A stretch of DNA of 64,000 nt, taken from assembly GCA_019096195.1 (NCBI GenBank), contig JAGTXK010000121.1:62001-126000 (forward strand). Reading direction: 5' to 3'. Position numbers and translations under genes: made by a program. This DNA is from Boletus sp. NGJ. Taxonomy: Eukaryota > Basidiomycota > Agaricomycetes > Boletales > Boletaceae. The notes below the pieces were generated by a model. The model had not been told where the DNA came from. It made no database searches and saw nothing but the letters and a program-made list of their open reading frames with translations. Positions 1 through 11,128 of this stretch are shown here, piece after piece (position 1 is the stretch's first letter; each line of letters begins with the position of its first letter).

Positions 1-1234
1 CTTGTATTTCCAAGGGTGGGACACAAGTCACCCACGGCATACCTTCTGGGGGTGTAAAATGGAGGGCCGCAACCCTCACTTTGGCCATGGAACCATCAGC
101 ACCATGTGGCAAAAAGATCGGAGACAACGTGTCGAAAGGTGCTTTCGGTGGTGAATGAGAGAGTGCAATGATGTACGTTATTTGCAAATTTGACCCTAGC
201 TTGAGTTGAGCCGCAAGCTCGGAGATGTAAGAGGCAAGAGTTCTCGCGGAAGCGGCATTGTGAGCTCCGTCCACCAAAACGACCGACGGATCAAAAGTCG
301 AATCTACCGTCACGGGTCGTGGTAGCGTGTGGAAGGTGAGCCTGCCAGGCCAAGAAGCACCCTCTATACCTGTACGAACAGTTTCGGTTGTGATCCGATG
401 GGAAAGGTGGTCGAAAGTTATCAATGCAGAGACGACAGTCAAAGAAAGTGATAGGTTATCGAGCTGATGAGTGCCGTGCAATGGAAGCTTGGCGTGAATC
501 GGTGAAGTAAACGGGGTGGAATAAAACGCGATGGGTTGTCCTGGAGGAGAGATGAAGGGTCGCTCAGAGGGCGAGAAATGATACTCCTCGCCTAAATGCA
601 ACAGATGGACAGGTGTGGTGGTGATGAAGTGGCCACGTATCTCTGGGCCCTCAACGACGCGTCTGGCAGAGACCTCGACGACGGGGTATCTTTGTGCTCC
701 AAGAACGAATGGCTTTCCGGACCTTGCGATTCTGGCTTTGTGTTCCGCAATGGACTCGATTGTATCTCCGAGAAATTTTTGATGGTCCAGATCGACTGCT
801 GTAAGAACAGACACCAGAATGCAGTCGTCCGGAATGACATTGGTTGCATCGTGTCGACCCCCCATGCCAACCTCGAGCACCACTATATCGAGCTTGGCAG
901 CTTCGAATATATGAAGCGCTGTCAGCGTCAAGAGTTCAAAGGGAGTCGCAGCAGTATTGAGGTGCTGATCCGCAGCGATGACGAGACTACGTGCATGGTC
1001 ATACACGAGCGGTGAGACGGGCTGGCCATTGATGAGGATGGCGTCGTGAACGGAGACGAGATGTGGGCTGTTGAACCTGCCAACGGAGAGTCCAGAGGCG
1101 TGTAGAATGGAGGCGATGAGGCATGTCACGCTGCCCTTCCCATTTGTCCCAGCAACGTGAATTGTCGGTCTCTTGAATGGCTCCAGGTGCGCTGCCAGCG
1201 GTCTAATACGTTCCAGACCGAGATGAATCGACAT
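1..1234 (-). CDS. FOL3: Dihydrofolate synthetase FOL3, 3' end cut off by window edge
   Basis: Adds glutamate to dihydropteroate to make dihydrofolate (ATP-dependent Mur-ligase fold, folate synthesis). The minus strand is open without an intron from ATG at 1234 to the left edge, giving about 411 residues; fungal FOL3 is near 430, so only a short C terminus is missing. The start MSIHLGLERI, the P-loop HVAGTNGKGSV (about residues 25-35), the GMGGRHDATN motif, the DLDHQKFLG segment and the DGAHN motif of the C-terminal domain match FOL3/FolC enzymes. The closer match is to FOL3 rather than the polyglutamating MET7, from the N-terminal LGLxRI stretch and the EGMPWV segment near the end. It is transcribed away from the MYND gene to the right, with about 150 bases between the two start codons. 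Confidence 0.93.
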   Translation of the reverse strand, partial: MSIHLGLERIRPLAAHLEPFKRPTIHVAGTNGKGSVTCLIASILHASGLSVGRFNSPHLVSVHDAILINGQPVSPLVYDHARSLVIAADQHLNTAATPFELLTLTALHIFEAAKLDIVVLEVGMGGRHDATNVIPDDCILVSVLTAVDLDHQKFLGDTIESIAEHKARIARSGKPFVLGAQRYPVVEVSARRVVEGPEIRGHFITTTPVHLLHLGEEYHFSPSERPFISPPGQPIAFYSTPFTSPIHAKLPLHGTHQLDNLSLSLTVVSALITFDHLSHRITTETVRTGIEGASWPGRLTFHTLPRPVTVDSTFDPSVVLVDGAHNAASARTLASYISELAAQLKLGSNLQITYIIALSHSPPKAPFDTLSPIFLPHGADGSMAKVRVAALHFTPPEGMPWVTCVPPLEIQ

Positions 1235-1387
1235 TCTCTAGTACGTGTACACCCCCAACTTCGCCGTCTTGTGTCGAGTTGCTTTGTTGGTTGACTACAA
1301 TGGAGTTCGGAACATCACCCCTTTGTCCCTCTCATCCAATATACAACCCATCCTCCCCTTACACACAGGGATACCAGTTCTCTCCCA

Positions 1388-3502
1388 ATGTACGAGACAG
1401 AAATCGACGTTAGTTCTAACATTTTTTATTGCTCTCGACACCCCCAGCTGACCATCGGATGACATCCCTCAGGACGCAATCAAACAGCTCCAGGCCGGCT
1501 CCCCCGGTGCACCCGCTGATTTGACATCCATCGCTCTTGCACCAACCTGTACTTTGGAGCAACACCATCTGATCACATCCGCCATTTATGCCACACTAGA
1601 TGACGCCCATCTTCAGATTTCAAAGAGGGACAAGAGCCTTCCTGTCCAACAAGTCTTATGCGTCGCGAGCCTGGCCTCCATCATCGTAAAGCGCCACGCG
1701 CGTTCGGAGGCGGATCGCACCCTCCAGGCTCTGGTGCTCCATTGGGCCGAGCTCCATCGGTGGATTCTGTATCTGAAGGGCGACTTTGTAGACCAAGAGA
1801 GTATTGATCTTTCATTTCGCCTCCTCGCCAAGAAATCCATTATTGACTTCCTGGGTGTCTGCGATGTTTCTTTCCTTCGTCATATGTTTGATCCCATCGT
1901 CGCATCTCCAGGCATCATCGCCACTCTCTTTTCCCTGTGGCGCATGGAAACACAGGACAGAAGGTTCTCTCTCCCAGCTGATCCACCGTCCCATCCTGTG
2001 TTTCACGTACAAGCAACCCTGGATTCATGGATGTGCGCGTTCTCACAACGAGAAAGGTGGGACTGGTCGGAGATCCTCCGTCCCTTCGGTGGCGAGGCTG
2101 ACGCTCTCGCCGCCACCGCTTTGGATCGCCTCCAACAAGACGCTACACGCATACCACTCAACTGTGACCTCGTCATATGGGATATCCATCTCATTACAAC
2201 TCTGTCCGTTAATGAGGTTATCCGCATCCCTCTTCTCAACCAGCACTCGATGACGATACTTACGAATGTCGTTACTTCGTTGGTGGACCGGTATGCGATC
2301 ACCAACCAACGTTCCCTCGTTGCCAAGTGTATATCTTACGGATATTGGTATATTCGCGCCTATGTGGAGTCTACCGAAGGACTGCCTTGGGTCTCCCAAA
2401 TTGTCGAAGCTGGCCTCTTGACCGCCATGCTCTCCACAGAACCATGGATCAAACACTTGAACGGTCAGGACAGCGAAGACTGGGAACCGTTGTTCCTGAT
2501 TCTTAGCCACATAATCCCCAAGTACTCGCTATACAACTCTGTTTTGAAACTTATAACCAAGCGGCTGGCGGCGATCGATACGGGTGACTTACCGGGAAAA
2601 CTCGATAAACATGGCATGCTATTCCAATCGTGGTCCGTGTTCCAGACGGTGATTCGGAGCAGAGCAGCGCTACACAACTTGGTTGTCAGCAATGAGACGC
2701 ATATCGAAACTTGCCAGAATGCAATGGTATGTTTACCGCGTCCTTTCCCTTGTCCGTAGCATCTACACGCCCTTCTGTATAGTGCGACAAATCCGGACCT
2801 CCTGGGTTATTCAAAAGTTGCGCAGGTTGCCTCCACGTTCACTATTGTAGCAAAGAATGTCAAGTGTACGATTGGAAGAACGGTGGTCATCAAAAGTACT
2901 GCCGTGACATTCAAGCTCGCCGTGCAGGTGAGTGAGGGAACCTTCTAGATATCAAGACACTGAGCACTGCGTCAGATGGCCTCGTATCGCGTCTGGCCAA
3001 GCGCGACGTCCGTTTCATCGACCGGGTCATCGCTCAGGACCTTAGTTTCTTCCGGGATCGCATCCAAGGCGCCGCCATGATGTTGAACCTTAATCCGGTG
3101 GTCATCGAGCTAGACTATACGGAAATCCCCGTGCAAGTTGACATTGGTTCCATCCACACCGTGCCAGCGATAAAGACGTGTGAATGCGACGTGCCCGTGG
3201 CCCAGAAATGGAATCATATGATCGAGCTTGCACAAAAGTCGACGTCAAGGAAAATCCTCGTGCGCGCGTTCTTACCGGGAGGCACGTCTGAAAAAGTGAA
3301 ACTTCAGTGTCTGCCTCTCAAACGGCTTCTCGGAGACTACGTTCCCGCGACGGACGAGGAACCGATGTCAGAATTCGATGAGACCTTCGATTTGCTATAC
3401 TCGCGTGCTGGACAGTCATTTGGCGTTGTGGATGCCGCGTTTCCGACTGAGGCGATAAGAGCATTGAGAGAAAAGACGGGCACCGAGGGAAGAAGGCTTT
3501 GA
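1388..3502 (+). CDS. MYND zinc-finger protein
   Basis: Predicted exons are 1388-1408, 1473-2726, 2783-2927 and 2976-3502, about 650 residues. The long middle exon encodes an all-helical region of no recognised family. The third exon encodes a complete MYND finger: CDKSG, then CAGCLHVHYCSKECQ, then DWKNGGHQKYC, with the cysteine and histidine spacing of the family. MYND fingers bind proline-rich peptides in partner proteins. A helical N-terminal part followed by a late MYND finger is common in uncharacterised Agaricomycete proteins. The second and third introns have GTATGT and GTGAGT donors and keep frame. The tiny first exon (MYETEID) is the least certain part: it is chosen because the frame of exon 2 has no upstream ATG and an acceptor lies at 1472. 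The molecular role cannot be inferred. Confidence 0.8.
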
Positions 3503-3990
3503 TGCAACTGATTGACCACCTTGATGTTACCGCATAATATGCGTGTACTTGGTCTTTTAAAGGGCTTGCTTGTCCCTTTATTGCAGCTACCTTAACGTAT
3601 TGCATTTTTGCTAGCTTTCCTGTGATGGTATAGACTGGACAATATACTGATATCGACCGAGAACCGGACCCAGGAGTGAAATCAGCGAGTAGCAAAGTCC
3701 CGAGGACAGATTATGTAGGATGTGAATGTTCTGGGTATCCCGGTGCTAGGAATGTCCAGTCGATAAATCACAATAAATGGGTTCTCGTACAATATGAGAA
3801 GTGTATCACAATGCGGTGGTATAGGCATCAAAGCCGATGAGGAAACAAGAGCAATCAAAACAAAGATCAAGAACACGTATTGGTCAATTTATTCAACGGG
3901 AATGTGTAGCCACCTTGTGCCCAAGTCGTTATGTTCGGATTGCTATAAGCATTTAAATGTCTAGAAAGCACTGGAGTCAGATTGCACCGT
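3503..3990. other. Intergenic, convergent 3' ends
   Basis: The region lies between the stop of the MYND gene and the stop of the KRE6-like gene, which face each other. It is AT-richer than the flanking exons and should hold both 3' untranslated regions. No conserved reading frame, RNA gene or repeat is seen. Confidence 0.6.
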
Positions 3991-6310
3991 TCAGATGACA
4001 CCGAGCATCACGTACGAGTTGATATATGCTGCAGTCGGGTAACCGGGAGGGTCGCACGTCAATGCGTTCTGCAGCCCCTGCCGTTGATATAGGCGAACGT
4101 AGTCGACATACATCGCACTGGGGAATTTAAGGGCCATGTAATCCTGAGCCTGGAAGGAAGCTGAAGAAGTATCAACAACTCTGTCACACTGGCATTGAGG
4201 GACCTGCTCACCAGACATGCCCAGGTTGAGGATGATAAACTGCCAAACTTTTCAGTCTAACTATATTCCAGCGTTGATCAAGGAACTGACCATCGGTTCC
4301 TCAGGAATCAGTCTCGAGCTGATCTTCGAGGTTGTATCGGGCCCGATGGAGGCTGATGTTACTTTCCACGTCTGCGCGCTTTGACTGTACCAAGTGATGT
4401 ATCCAGAGGCCCGATCACTGGGGTTCGACCAGTACTCAAATCCATACGTCGCATAGTTTTGTCCACCATAATTTTGACTACTGACGTCACTCACTGCGGA
4501 CAGAGCCTGCTGATAAACAGAGCCTTGGTAGGTGTTAAAGACAGTAATCGCCGAATCGTTGATGGTAGTCGCCGGGGACGCGTTGTTGAACTGGTACTGA
4601 TAGTTATAAGGAGCAACTTGGAGACTCTGGGATACTTGTCCTTGGAACGGGGACGTATACACATTTACTTGGGCTTCCAAGATGTCGATTTCCGGTACAC
4701 CGCGGCCCACGTACCCACTGCTCGTCGTTGGGCCGGGGTGGTCCGAATTGGAGCATGTACATGCGGAAAGCCGCTGGCCGGGCTGGTAACTTAGTGGGCC
4801 ACCATTAAGACCACCAGTAGCAGCCGCTGCTGGAGTACCGTCGGAAGTTTGATTGGGAAGTGTTCCCAAGTCGCAACTGTCATAACTGAACGGCCATGTG
4901 CCTGTGAACAGGGACGAATGAGCGTTCTACCGCAACAACGATAGGAGTGGAGAAAAGCACACACCATCTGTTGTTCCCCCATAGCCAGGGCGTCCCTACC
5001 CACTGGTAAGATTTGACAATCGATTGATCAAAAAGAACATACCAAATTGCCCATAGTCCATGCACCTATCACTTGTAAGAGGCCAACAGGATGCAAAGGT
5101 AGACGAGGCACTCACCAGGCCAGAACCCTGGAGACTGAGACGATCCTGGCAGACTAACGCTAACTTCAAGGTACCCGGTGGTAAAGCAAAGCTTGTTCCA
5201 TGAAGTTATCATACCTTGACGACAAAGTTGACAACGGAGAGAACATCTACAGGTCAATCACATACCACTCATGAAGTTCAGATTGTTGATGGGTTGTTCG
5301 GTGATCGTGACTACCAGCTTTCCGTCTTTTGTTGTCACCGCCTTCAGAGACCAGTTCAAGGTTGTCATTACACTTGATCAGGATGTCGGCATACCTGAGG
5401 ATCATACCACTCCAAGTCAGCCGTGGGCCTGAACGTACACCAACGTGAGTGTCCGAATCACCTCTACACTCATTGGTCGGTCGAACTCACCAGTAGTGCA
5501 AGTTGGCTGCTTCCCAAAAAGGATCATCGCCTGGCCAGAAAGTTCGACCGTCTGTGTTGAATTCATCGCTAAACATGAGTTTGTATGTAGAACCATCACT
5601 GGCGATCCGATATTGTGCGGACGAGGGCGTGTCGGGATCGATGAGTCTCGGCAAGCCGGGAAGATCTGGTACTTGACCGGTATAGTTGATACCACCGAGG
5701 TTATACCCAGATGTTGTGGCTGAGGCTGTCGTGTAATAGTGGATGATAGGATAGCCAGCGAAAAGAGTGATCAAGCCAACCACGAGGACGAGAAGCGCTA
5801 GAGCGTTTGCCCAACCTCGAGCTGAGAAGAAAGTGAAAGAACTATTGAGTGCTGCGTCCTGCACAGGATCAGGGTTATGGAGGGCATCGTCTAGATCGGT
5901 ATCCTTTGTATCCCACAAATACGGTGGTACTGAAGAGGAATTTCCTGTGACTGCACTGGGCATTTTCTCTCCTCCATTCAAGGAGGAGCCATCCGAGGGC
6001 GCAGCACTAAATCGAGAGTTTTGAAAAGCGGTGTCTCTGGCGGTTGACGGGTTGTACTACAAGACGGAGGATTCAGAAAAAATCAAGGCTGAGATGAAGC
6101 CGGACACACCGAATATGGGCCATAGGCCCCGCCAATCGCACCAGTGGCGACACCTTGTGCGATAGCACCTCTACCTGGTTGAAACTGACTGTTGAGAGAG
6201 GATGACCGTGCGGGGGCCCTGGAGGCTGTCTGTGAATGCATATTTGCTGGTTGAGGACTCTGTGGGACGGCGTAGTAGTCCTGCGCGCTCTGTGTTGGTT
6301 TGCGCTGCAT
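3991..6310 (-). CDS. KRE6: KRE6/SKN1-like GH16 protein of beta-1,6-glucan synthesis
   Basis: Type II membrane protein needed for beta-1,6-glucan assembly in the secretory pathway. Ten exons can be placed with consistent phase: 6310-6110, 6056-5491, 5428-5395, 5341-5266, 5214-5116, 5065-5043, 4995-4965, 4901-4291, 4239-4212 and 4160-3991, giving about 612 residues. A disordered cytosolic N terminus (about 150 residues) is followed by one membrane segment (ALALLVLVVGLITLFAG, about 150-172) and a glycoside hydrolase 16 lumenal domain. Family hallmarks are PTADLEWYDPQ, AWTMGNLGRPGYGGTTDGTW, the catalytic signature EIDILEAQ with both acidic residues kept, and a YVDYVRLYQR end. An upstream in-frame ATG at 6391 would add 27 residues; 6310 is preferred because the added stretch looks non-coding. 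AOS1 lies just upstream on the same strand. Confidence 0.93.
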
Positions 6311-6468
6311 GGACGTTGAGGGGAGAAGCGGAGCACAGGAACCTGGCAACGTTACTGCGCCAAATGTGGCTGTCCAAACTTGGACTGACACAGCGTCTCA
6401 CGAAATCCAAGGCCGCTTGGCAAGTGGGAGTCCCCATTAAAATCCTCAAATTTCTACCTTAGTGTATT

Positions 6469-7921
6469 CTACATATTCATTCGGCACACCGTACCGCTAC
6501 CGCTCGTTCCATCGAACACAAAGAAGTTGGCTATCGGCGCTTCTCGTGCAGCCAGTGCTTTCAGAATATCTTGGGCCAGCATCCCACCAACAACAGCACA
6601 TACTGGGGAGAATTCGTGAGAGGCTGCCGTGGACAGCGTCCTAGAATGACCGTGTCAACATCACAATGTACTCGTGTATACCATGGCACCCACTCGATCA
6701 GCTCCCGTGGCATTGTATCAAGCACTAGTTTGTTTACACCAGATGTCTCCAACAAGGAATTGGCTATCGACAGGAGTTGTGGCGCTTCCTCCACGCTCTC
6801 TGGCAGCTTTTCAAAGTGAGCATACTGGTACTCCCACATGGCTTCGTCATCCGTTACACGTCAGCATTCAGTGGGAACGATATCAATTCAGCTCACCCAG
6901 TATAGCATGTACGACAGCTGGATTAAGCTCCTTCGTCTGTCTCCTCGTCAAACTAGACCATTGGTGACGCAAGGCCATGTGCAAAGGCGAGTACACTGCG
7001 CTAGCCTTCATATTGCGAGGTGCATCACTCGGAGCAGACCGATCGCTGTCTCAATCGGTAAACGATCAAGAACGAATTTAGATGAACGAATCTCGAGGGA
7101 TACTCACGGGGAAATGTAATCATGCTTGAGTAGATCACAGAAAATGTAACCCATCAGACCAAAAGTTCCACCGGCGTAAAATGGCTTCCCGAAACGCCGG
7201 CAAACTTCATTCATACGAATCTTAAGCGACGTACCCAGTCAGCAATGGTGAAGACGACGAGTCTATGAACACGTGGCATCTCTCACCAGTCCTTCACGAT
7301 CCCAATCGGTCACGCAGACAAGGTCGACACTCCTGACCAGTGTATCAAGTGACTCCCGCTCTTGCAGCACATCGTGACTTAACGCCTGAATAGTGACGAG
7401 CGGATTTAGACTTTCTATCCGGGGCTTGGCGGCGTCCACTTTCTGTCGAGTAATAGCTCCATCAGTTCACAACGCCACCCGGAAAAATGCGTGATCATCA
7501 TTAGGATACCTTTTTCCCAACATCATCGTCTCGGAAAAAGAAACCTGTCCCGAGATCCTCTTCGCTGACTTTGTCCGTGTCAACGATAACAAGCTTTCCA
7601 ATTCCAGCGAGGACGATGTTCTTAATAGCCTCGGTTGCGGTGCCCCGTAAGCGAACGATTAGAATGGTCGCATTTCGCATTCTGTGCCGCCAAACGGTCA
7701 GTCTCTGGGCTGGAGGTCGTACATACACGATATTTCACCGTTGCTGAGCTTCGAGACCCCATAGTCGTATTTGACGATCGTAGACAGCAGCTTCGTCTAC
7801 AAGAAATTGGACGATGACATGTCTAACCTCAGAAACACGAAGAATGGCAATTCAACGCGAACTTACCCTCTGTGATCTGGACAGGATTCGATTTGGTGCT
7901 ACCTTCATAGTCTGATGACAT
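6469..7921 (-). CDS. AOS1: SUMO-activating enzyme subunit 1 (AOS1/SAE1)
   Basis: Noncatalytic half of the SUMO E1 enzyme; it pairs with UBA2 to adenylate SUMO in the nucleus. It begins MSSDYEGSTKSNPVQITE at 7921 and shows the family-specific YDRQIRLWGLEAQQR, then RMRNATILIVRLRGTATE and KNIVLAGIGKLVIVD of the ThiF/Rossmann fold, EEDLG, VTDWDREG, and the late SPVCAVVGGMLAQDILKAL crossover helix ending in NFFVFDG. About seven short introns are needed, all with usable GT and AG sites. AOS1 proteins lack the catalytic cysteine, as expected here. The LWGLEAQQR start and the VVGGMLAQD end favour AOS1 over the NEDD8 subunit ULA1. One residue of oddity: LIVRLRG replaces the usual LIVNLRG. Confidence 0.92.
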
Positions 7922-8234
7922 GTCAATGTGCGAGGGACAGTTGCCCTTCGTGCTTGCGGGTACTAAGGATAAAGTGGGAGTCAAGCCTTGACTTCGTCAT
8001 GACACGTGATCCAGGTGGCCGAATCAGCTCACATAGCAAAACACAGCTTTTATTGCTTTCAGAGACATCGACAGTACACTAAGTACATAGTCCAAAGCAA
8101 ATAACGGATATAGATATGATGCAGGTAACGTTCGTGTAGTGGTAGCAGCACGCCAAAACATTGGGATATCACAAACGCGGAATGCCAACAGAGCACAAGG
8201 GCAGAAGACAGTGGCGAGATGCGGGCCCATCAGA

Positions 8235-10740
8235 CTATAGGCATCCCTTCAGCACTTGCTGTACCATCTCGGTCATCATCCAGGCTGTCGATGGTAAGCT
8301 GCGGGCCAGTTAGGGTTCAACGAGGGGGACTTACAGATAATTCCGTTCAATCTCAGATAGAATTGACAGGAAATCCCCTAGAATGGCAAGCGTGGTTGGT
8401 GAGTCAATACAATGAAGTGAGGGAGGATCACTTACAAAGAAATGCATGCGCCCGCGCAGCAGATGCAGGGGCGGTCTCTGCTTTGCGGACCGTATCGAGT
8501 AACGTAGAGGCAACAAATCGGACTTTGTGGACCTGTAGAAGGTCAACTGCTGGAAAGTGAGAAACCGCAAGGTCCCACCAATGAGGGTCCGTTAGTAGCT
8601 ATCGACTGAATAGGTATGCTATCAAGAATTTCAGCATCATATGATCTCGGCATGCAATAGAAATGACCTGTGAAGGATGTTGAGAAGGTCACTTGCAACA
8701 GCTTCCCGGTCTTCCGCAACCTGATGGTCGTCGATGTTTGCCTGCAAAGAGATCACAAGTTCATCACGGTATTGCTCAATGACAAATCGGACGAGTTGCT
8801 AGGGCACCACTAATTACCAAACCATGGAGCAAAGCGATAGTGAAGAAATATTTACCTGGGTCACGTAAAGATTTGCTTGCATGACTAGAAATGGATTTAG
8901 CGCATTTGCACGGGAGGCCTTGGGGTTGTCGAAAAAGTCTTTCACTTCCGCGAACGTCGCCTGCCTAAAGCCAGCACCACCGTATTCAGCCGGGAGGCGG
9001 TTATGTGGGTGGGTCGGCTTTAAGCGCAATGGTTCGGGTGCATGCATAAGGGCTCCTAGGATACGCGAATGCAACGATTGGACCTCCTCAAGACGCGCCG
9101 TGGCAAATTGCCCCTGGGGAGGTGATCGCTTGTCCACCCTGATGCGGACCAGTATTTCACCCAATAAGGCAAATATTCTGGAGATATAATTCAGGCCGGA
9201 CACGATCGCTGTCTTTCCATGTGGCTGGGGCAAATATGCACTAGGTGTAATGCTGAACAAACAGCACAAGGGCAAAGTGGTGCTTAGCTGACGGTGATTT
9301 TGCGAAGGAGGTACGCACTATTCATCATCAAGCTCTTTGGGAAAATGGACTGTACAATCCTCGTCACGAAGACAAATTGGTCGTCCCAATAGAATTGACA
9401 TGGATTTGTCGGCTGAGTATTGAGACATAGAGAGTTTACGTTTGCTTGAAGCAGATATAATATGTACATACCGCCGAAAAGTAGCCAAAAGGTCCTGCGG
9501 CGGACCTCGCATTCGATGGGGTCCAGTCCTTCATAGGAAGCTTCTTCATGCATACGGAGGGTGACGGCGATATGGGCAGCCTCGCCAAAGGCTGCATGTT
9601 GCGTCGCATCATGGCCCTCGCAAAAGTGGTAGATGCAGTCGCTAAGGAAAATTCAGATCATATCGCCAAGGGGCGAATAAAGTCTTACAAATAGCGAACG
9701 ACGACGTGCATGGACGTGGGAGGATCATATGAAGCGATTGTGATATGCCGGCTGGCTTCGTAACAAGTCTGGGCGAGCTTCCGCACGACTGAACGTTTCA
9801 TGGGAAGATATGATTTCGGGACCTGTACAAGGGTAGACGCGACTGTTGACATGACTAAGGCGAAGAACAAGGGATCCCGCTCCTCCCTGCGCGAATGTAG
9901 ATCAGCCATGAACGATGACTTGTGAACACAAGGGGTGAGTGGGTAAACGAAATCGAAGAAAAGGGCGATAATGAGAGATATGGTGTCCCTGTGAGTGATG
10001 TCTTCTAAGCGGTGCGGGCGGTAGTAGTATGAAAGAGGGGGAATGGCCGTTGGAGGGAGAACAGGCAACGGCTGATGGTGCTTGTACGACCAGTTGTAGG
10101 CAGAAAATGAGCCATAGGGTTCGGAGGAAGCGTATTGTTGAGTATCTGCCTTTGGAGAAAGGATTGAGTTTGCAGTGGGCTCGTGTGATCCGTTGAACGA
10201 GGGGTGTGGGATGGCGGTAACGGGCGAATAATGGAAAGAATCGGCTGTAATGGGGTAACGGGAGGGTGGTATGATCGAGGGGGCTGCTTGAATTGGTGTG
10301 AGGGACGGCTCAAGGTAGGAAGGGGCTGGTTGTGGGAGTGGAGGGGAGACAGGGGTCCGGGTGGGACTGGCGAGGGAGCGACAGGCGGAAATTGGGGATA
10401 TTGCATCAGGGGCGGGGTCGCGGGTATCCGATTGGGTATTTTGGGCGGCGGCGGCGGCAGCCTCTTGAAGACGACGCAAGTACCTAGCAATGTGATGAAC
10501 AGGAGGGTCTGTGGATGGAGAATGGCGCACAGATTTGGGGGGCCTCTTTTCTTGGGTTGGTAGTCATAGGTACAGGGGATACCGAGTGCGACGCAGTGCT
10601 TGCATGATTGTTTGGGATCGTCGGGGTTTTCTCTGGCACAACGAACCTTGCGGGCTCTGCAGGCGTCGCAACCTGATGTAAAGCGTAAAGGGAAGGTAGG
10701 ATGACGTGATGCGGGGTAAACGCACTTTGAGATTGGCGCC
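8235..10740 (-). CDS. Zn2Cys6 transcription factor with fungal-specific TF domain
   Basis: Gene-specific nuclear regulator. The DNA-binding cluster reads CDACRARKVRC, then SCKHCVALGIPCTY, six cysteines with usual spacing, followed by the linker KKRGPPNLYLRRLQE once a 47-50 base intron near 10.5 kb is removed. A long proline- and serine-rich stretch follows, then the middle homology region (DTISLIIALFFDFVYPLTPCVH, CEVRRRTFWLLFG, then SILLGRPICLRDEDC), typical of PF04082. About nine further introns carry the frame to a stop near 8235, where two possible final frames exist. The 5' end is unresolved: the cluster starts at about 10672 behind an intron, a small exon sits at 10740-10726, and earlier exons may lie up to 11077. 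Targets cannot be told from sequence. Confidence 0.85.
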
Positions 10741-11128
10741 TGTGGAAGAGAAATGAAGTGGGTCAGCGATGGATCTGAGAGAGAAAAAGTAAAGATTAAC
10801 ATGACAAGCCAGAAGAAGACTGAAAAGGAAGGGACGAGAGCGTTGCAAGGGATGGTGTAGCAGGACGATGAGGGAGAGAGGATGAAGACAGCCGGAATAT
10901 CTTCGGTCTATCAACAACGCACTTTCTCTTACACCTCCCGTTTTCGGATAGGCTGGGATGCGGTGACCCAGAATTAGCGTTTTTCTTTTGCTCTATCGAT
11001 AGACATGGGTACGAGACAAGCTGTGGTTTTGGCCGGCAGAGATCTAGAGACGGACGTTGTCGCAAATCTCCCATCACTCGAAATTACTTGGCCAATTTAT
11101 TTATTATTTTCAGGATAATTATGTAATT
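10741..11128. other. Upstream region of the Zn2Cys6 gene
   Basis: This gap lies between the Zn2Cys6 gene and the stop of the PPR-like gene, both on the minus strand. It probably carries the promoter and 5' exon or exons of the Zn2Cys6 gene, including ATG candidates at about 11007 and 11077. None could be joined to the zinc cluster with confidence. Confidence 0.4.

Noticed and set aside
10204-10563. Glycine-rich plus-strand frame opposite the Zn2Cys6 gene
   Set aside because: It mirrors the proline- and serine-rich coding sequence of the other strand, where codon bias keeps several frames open. No start context or family match.
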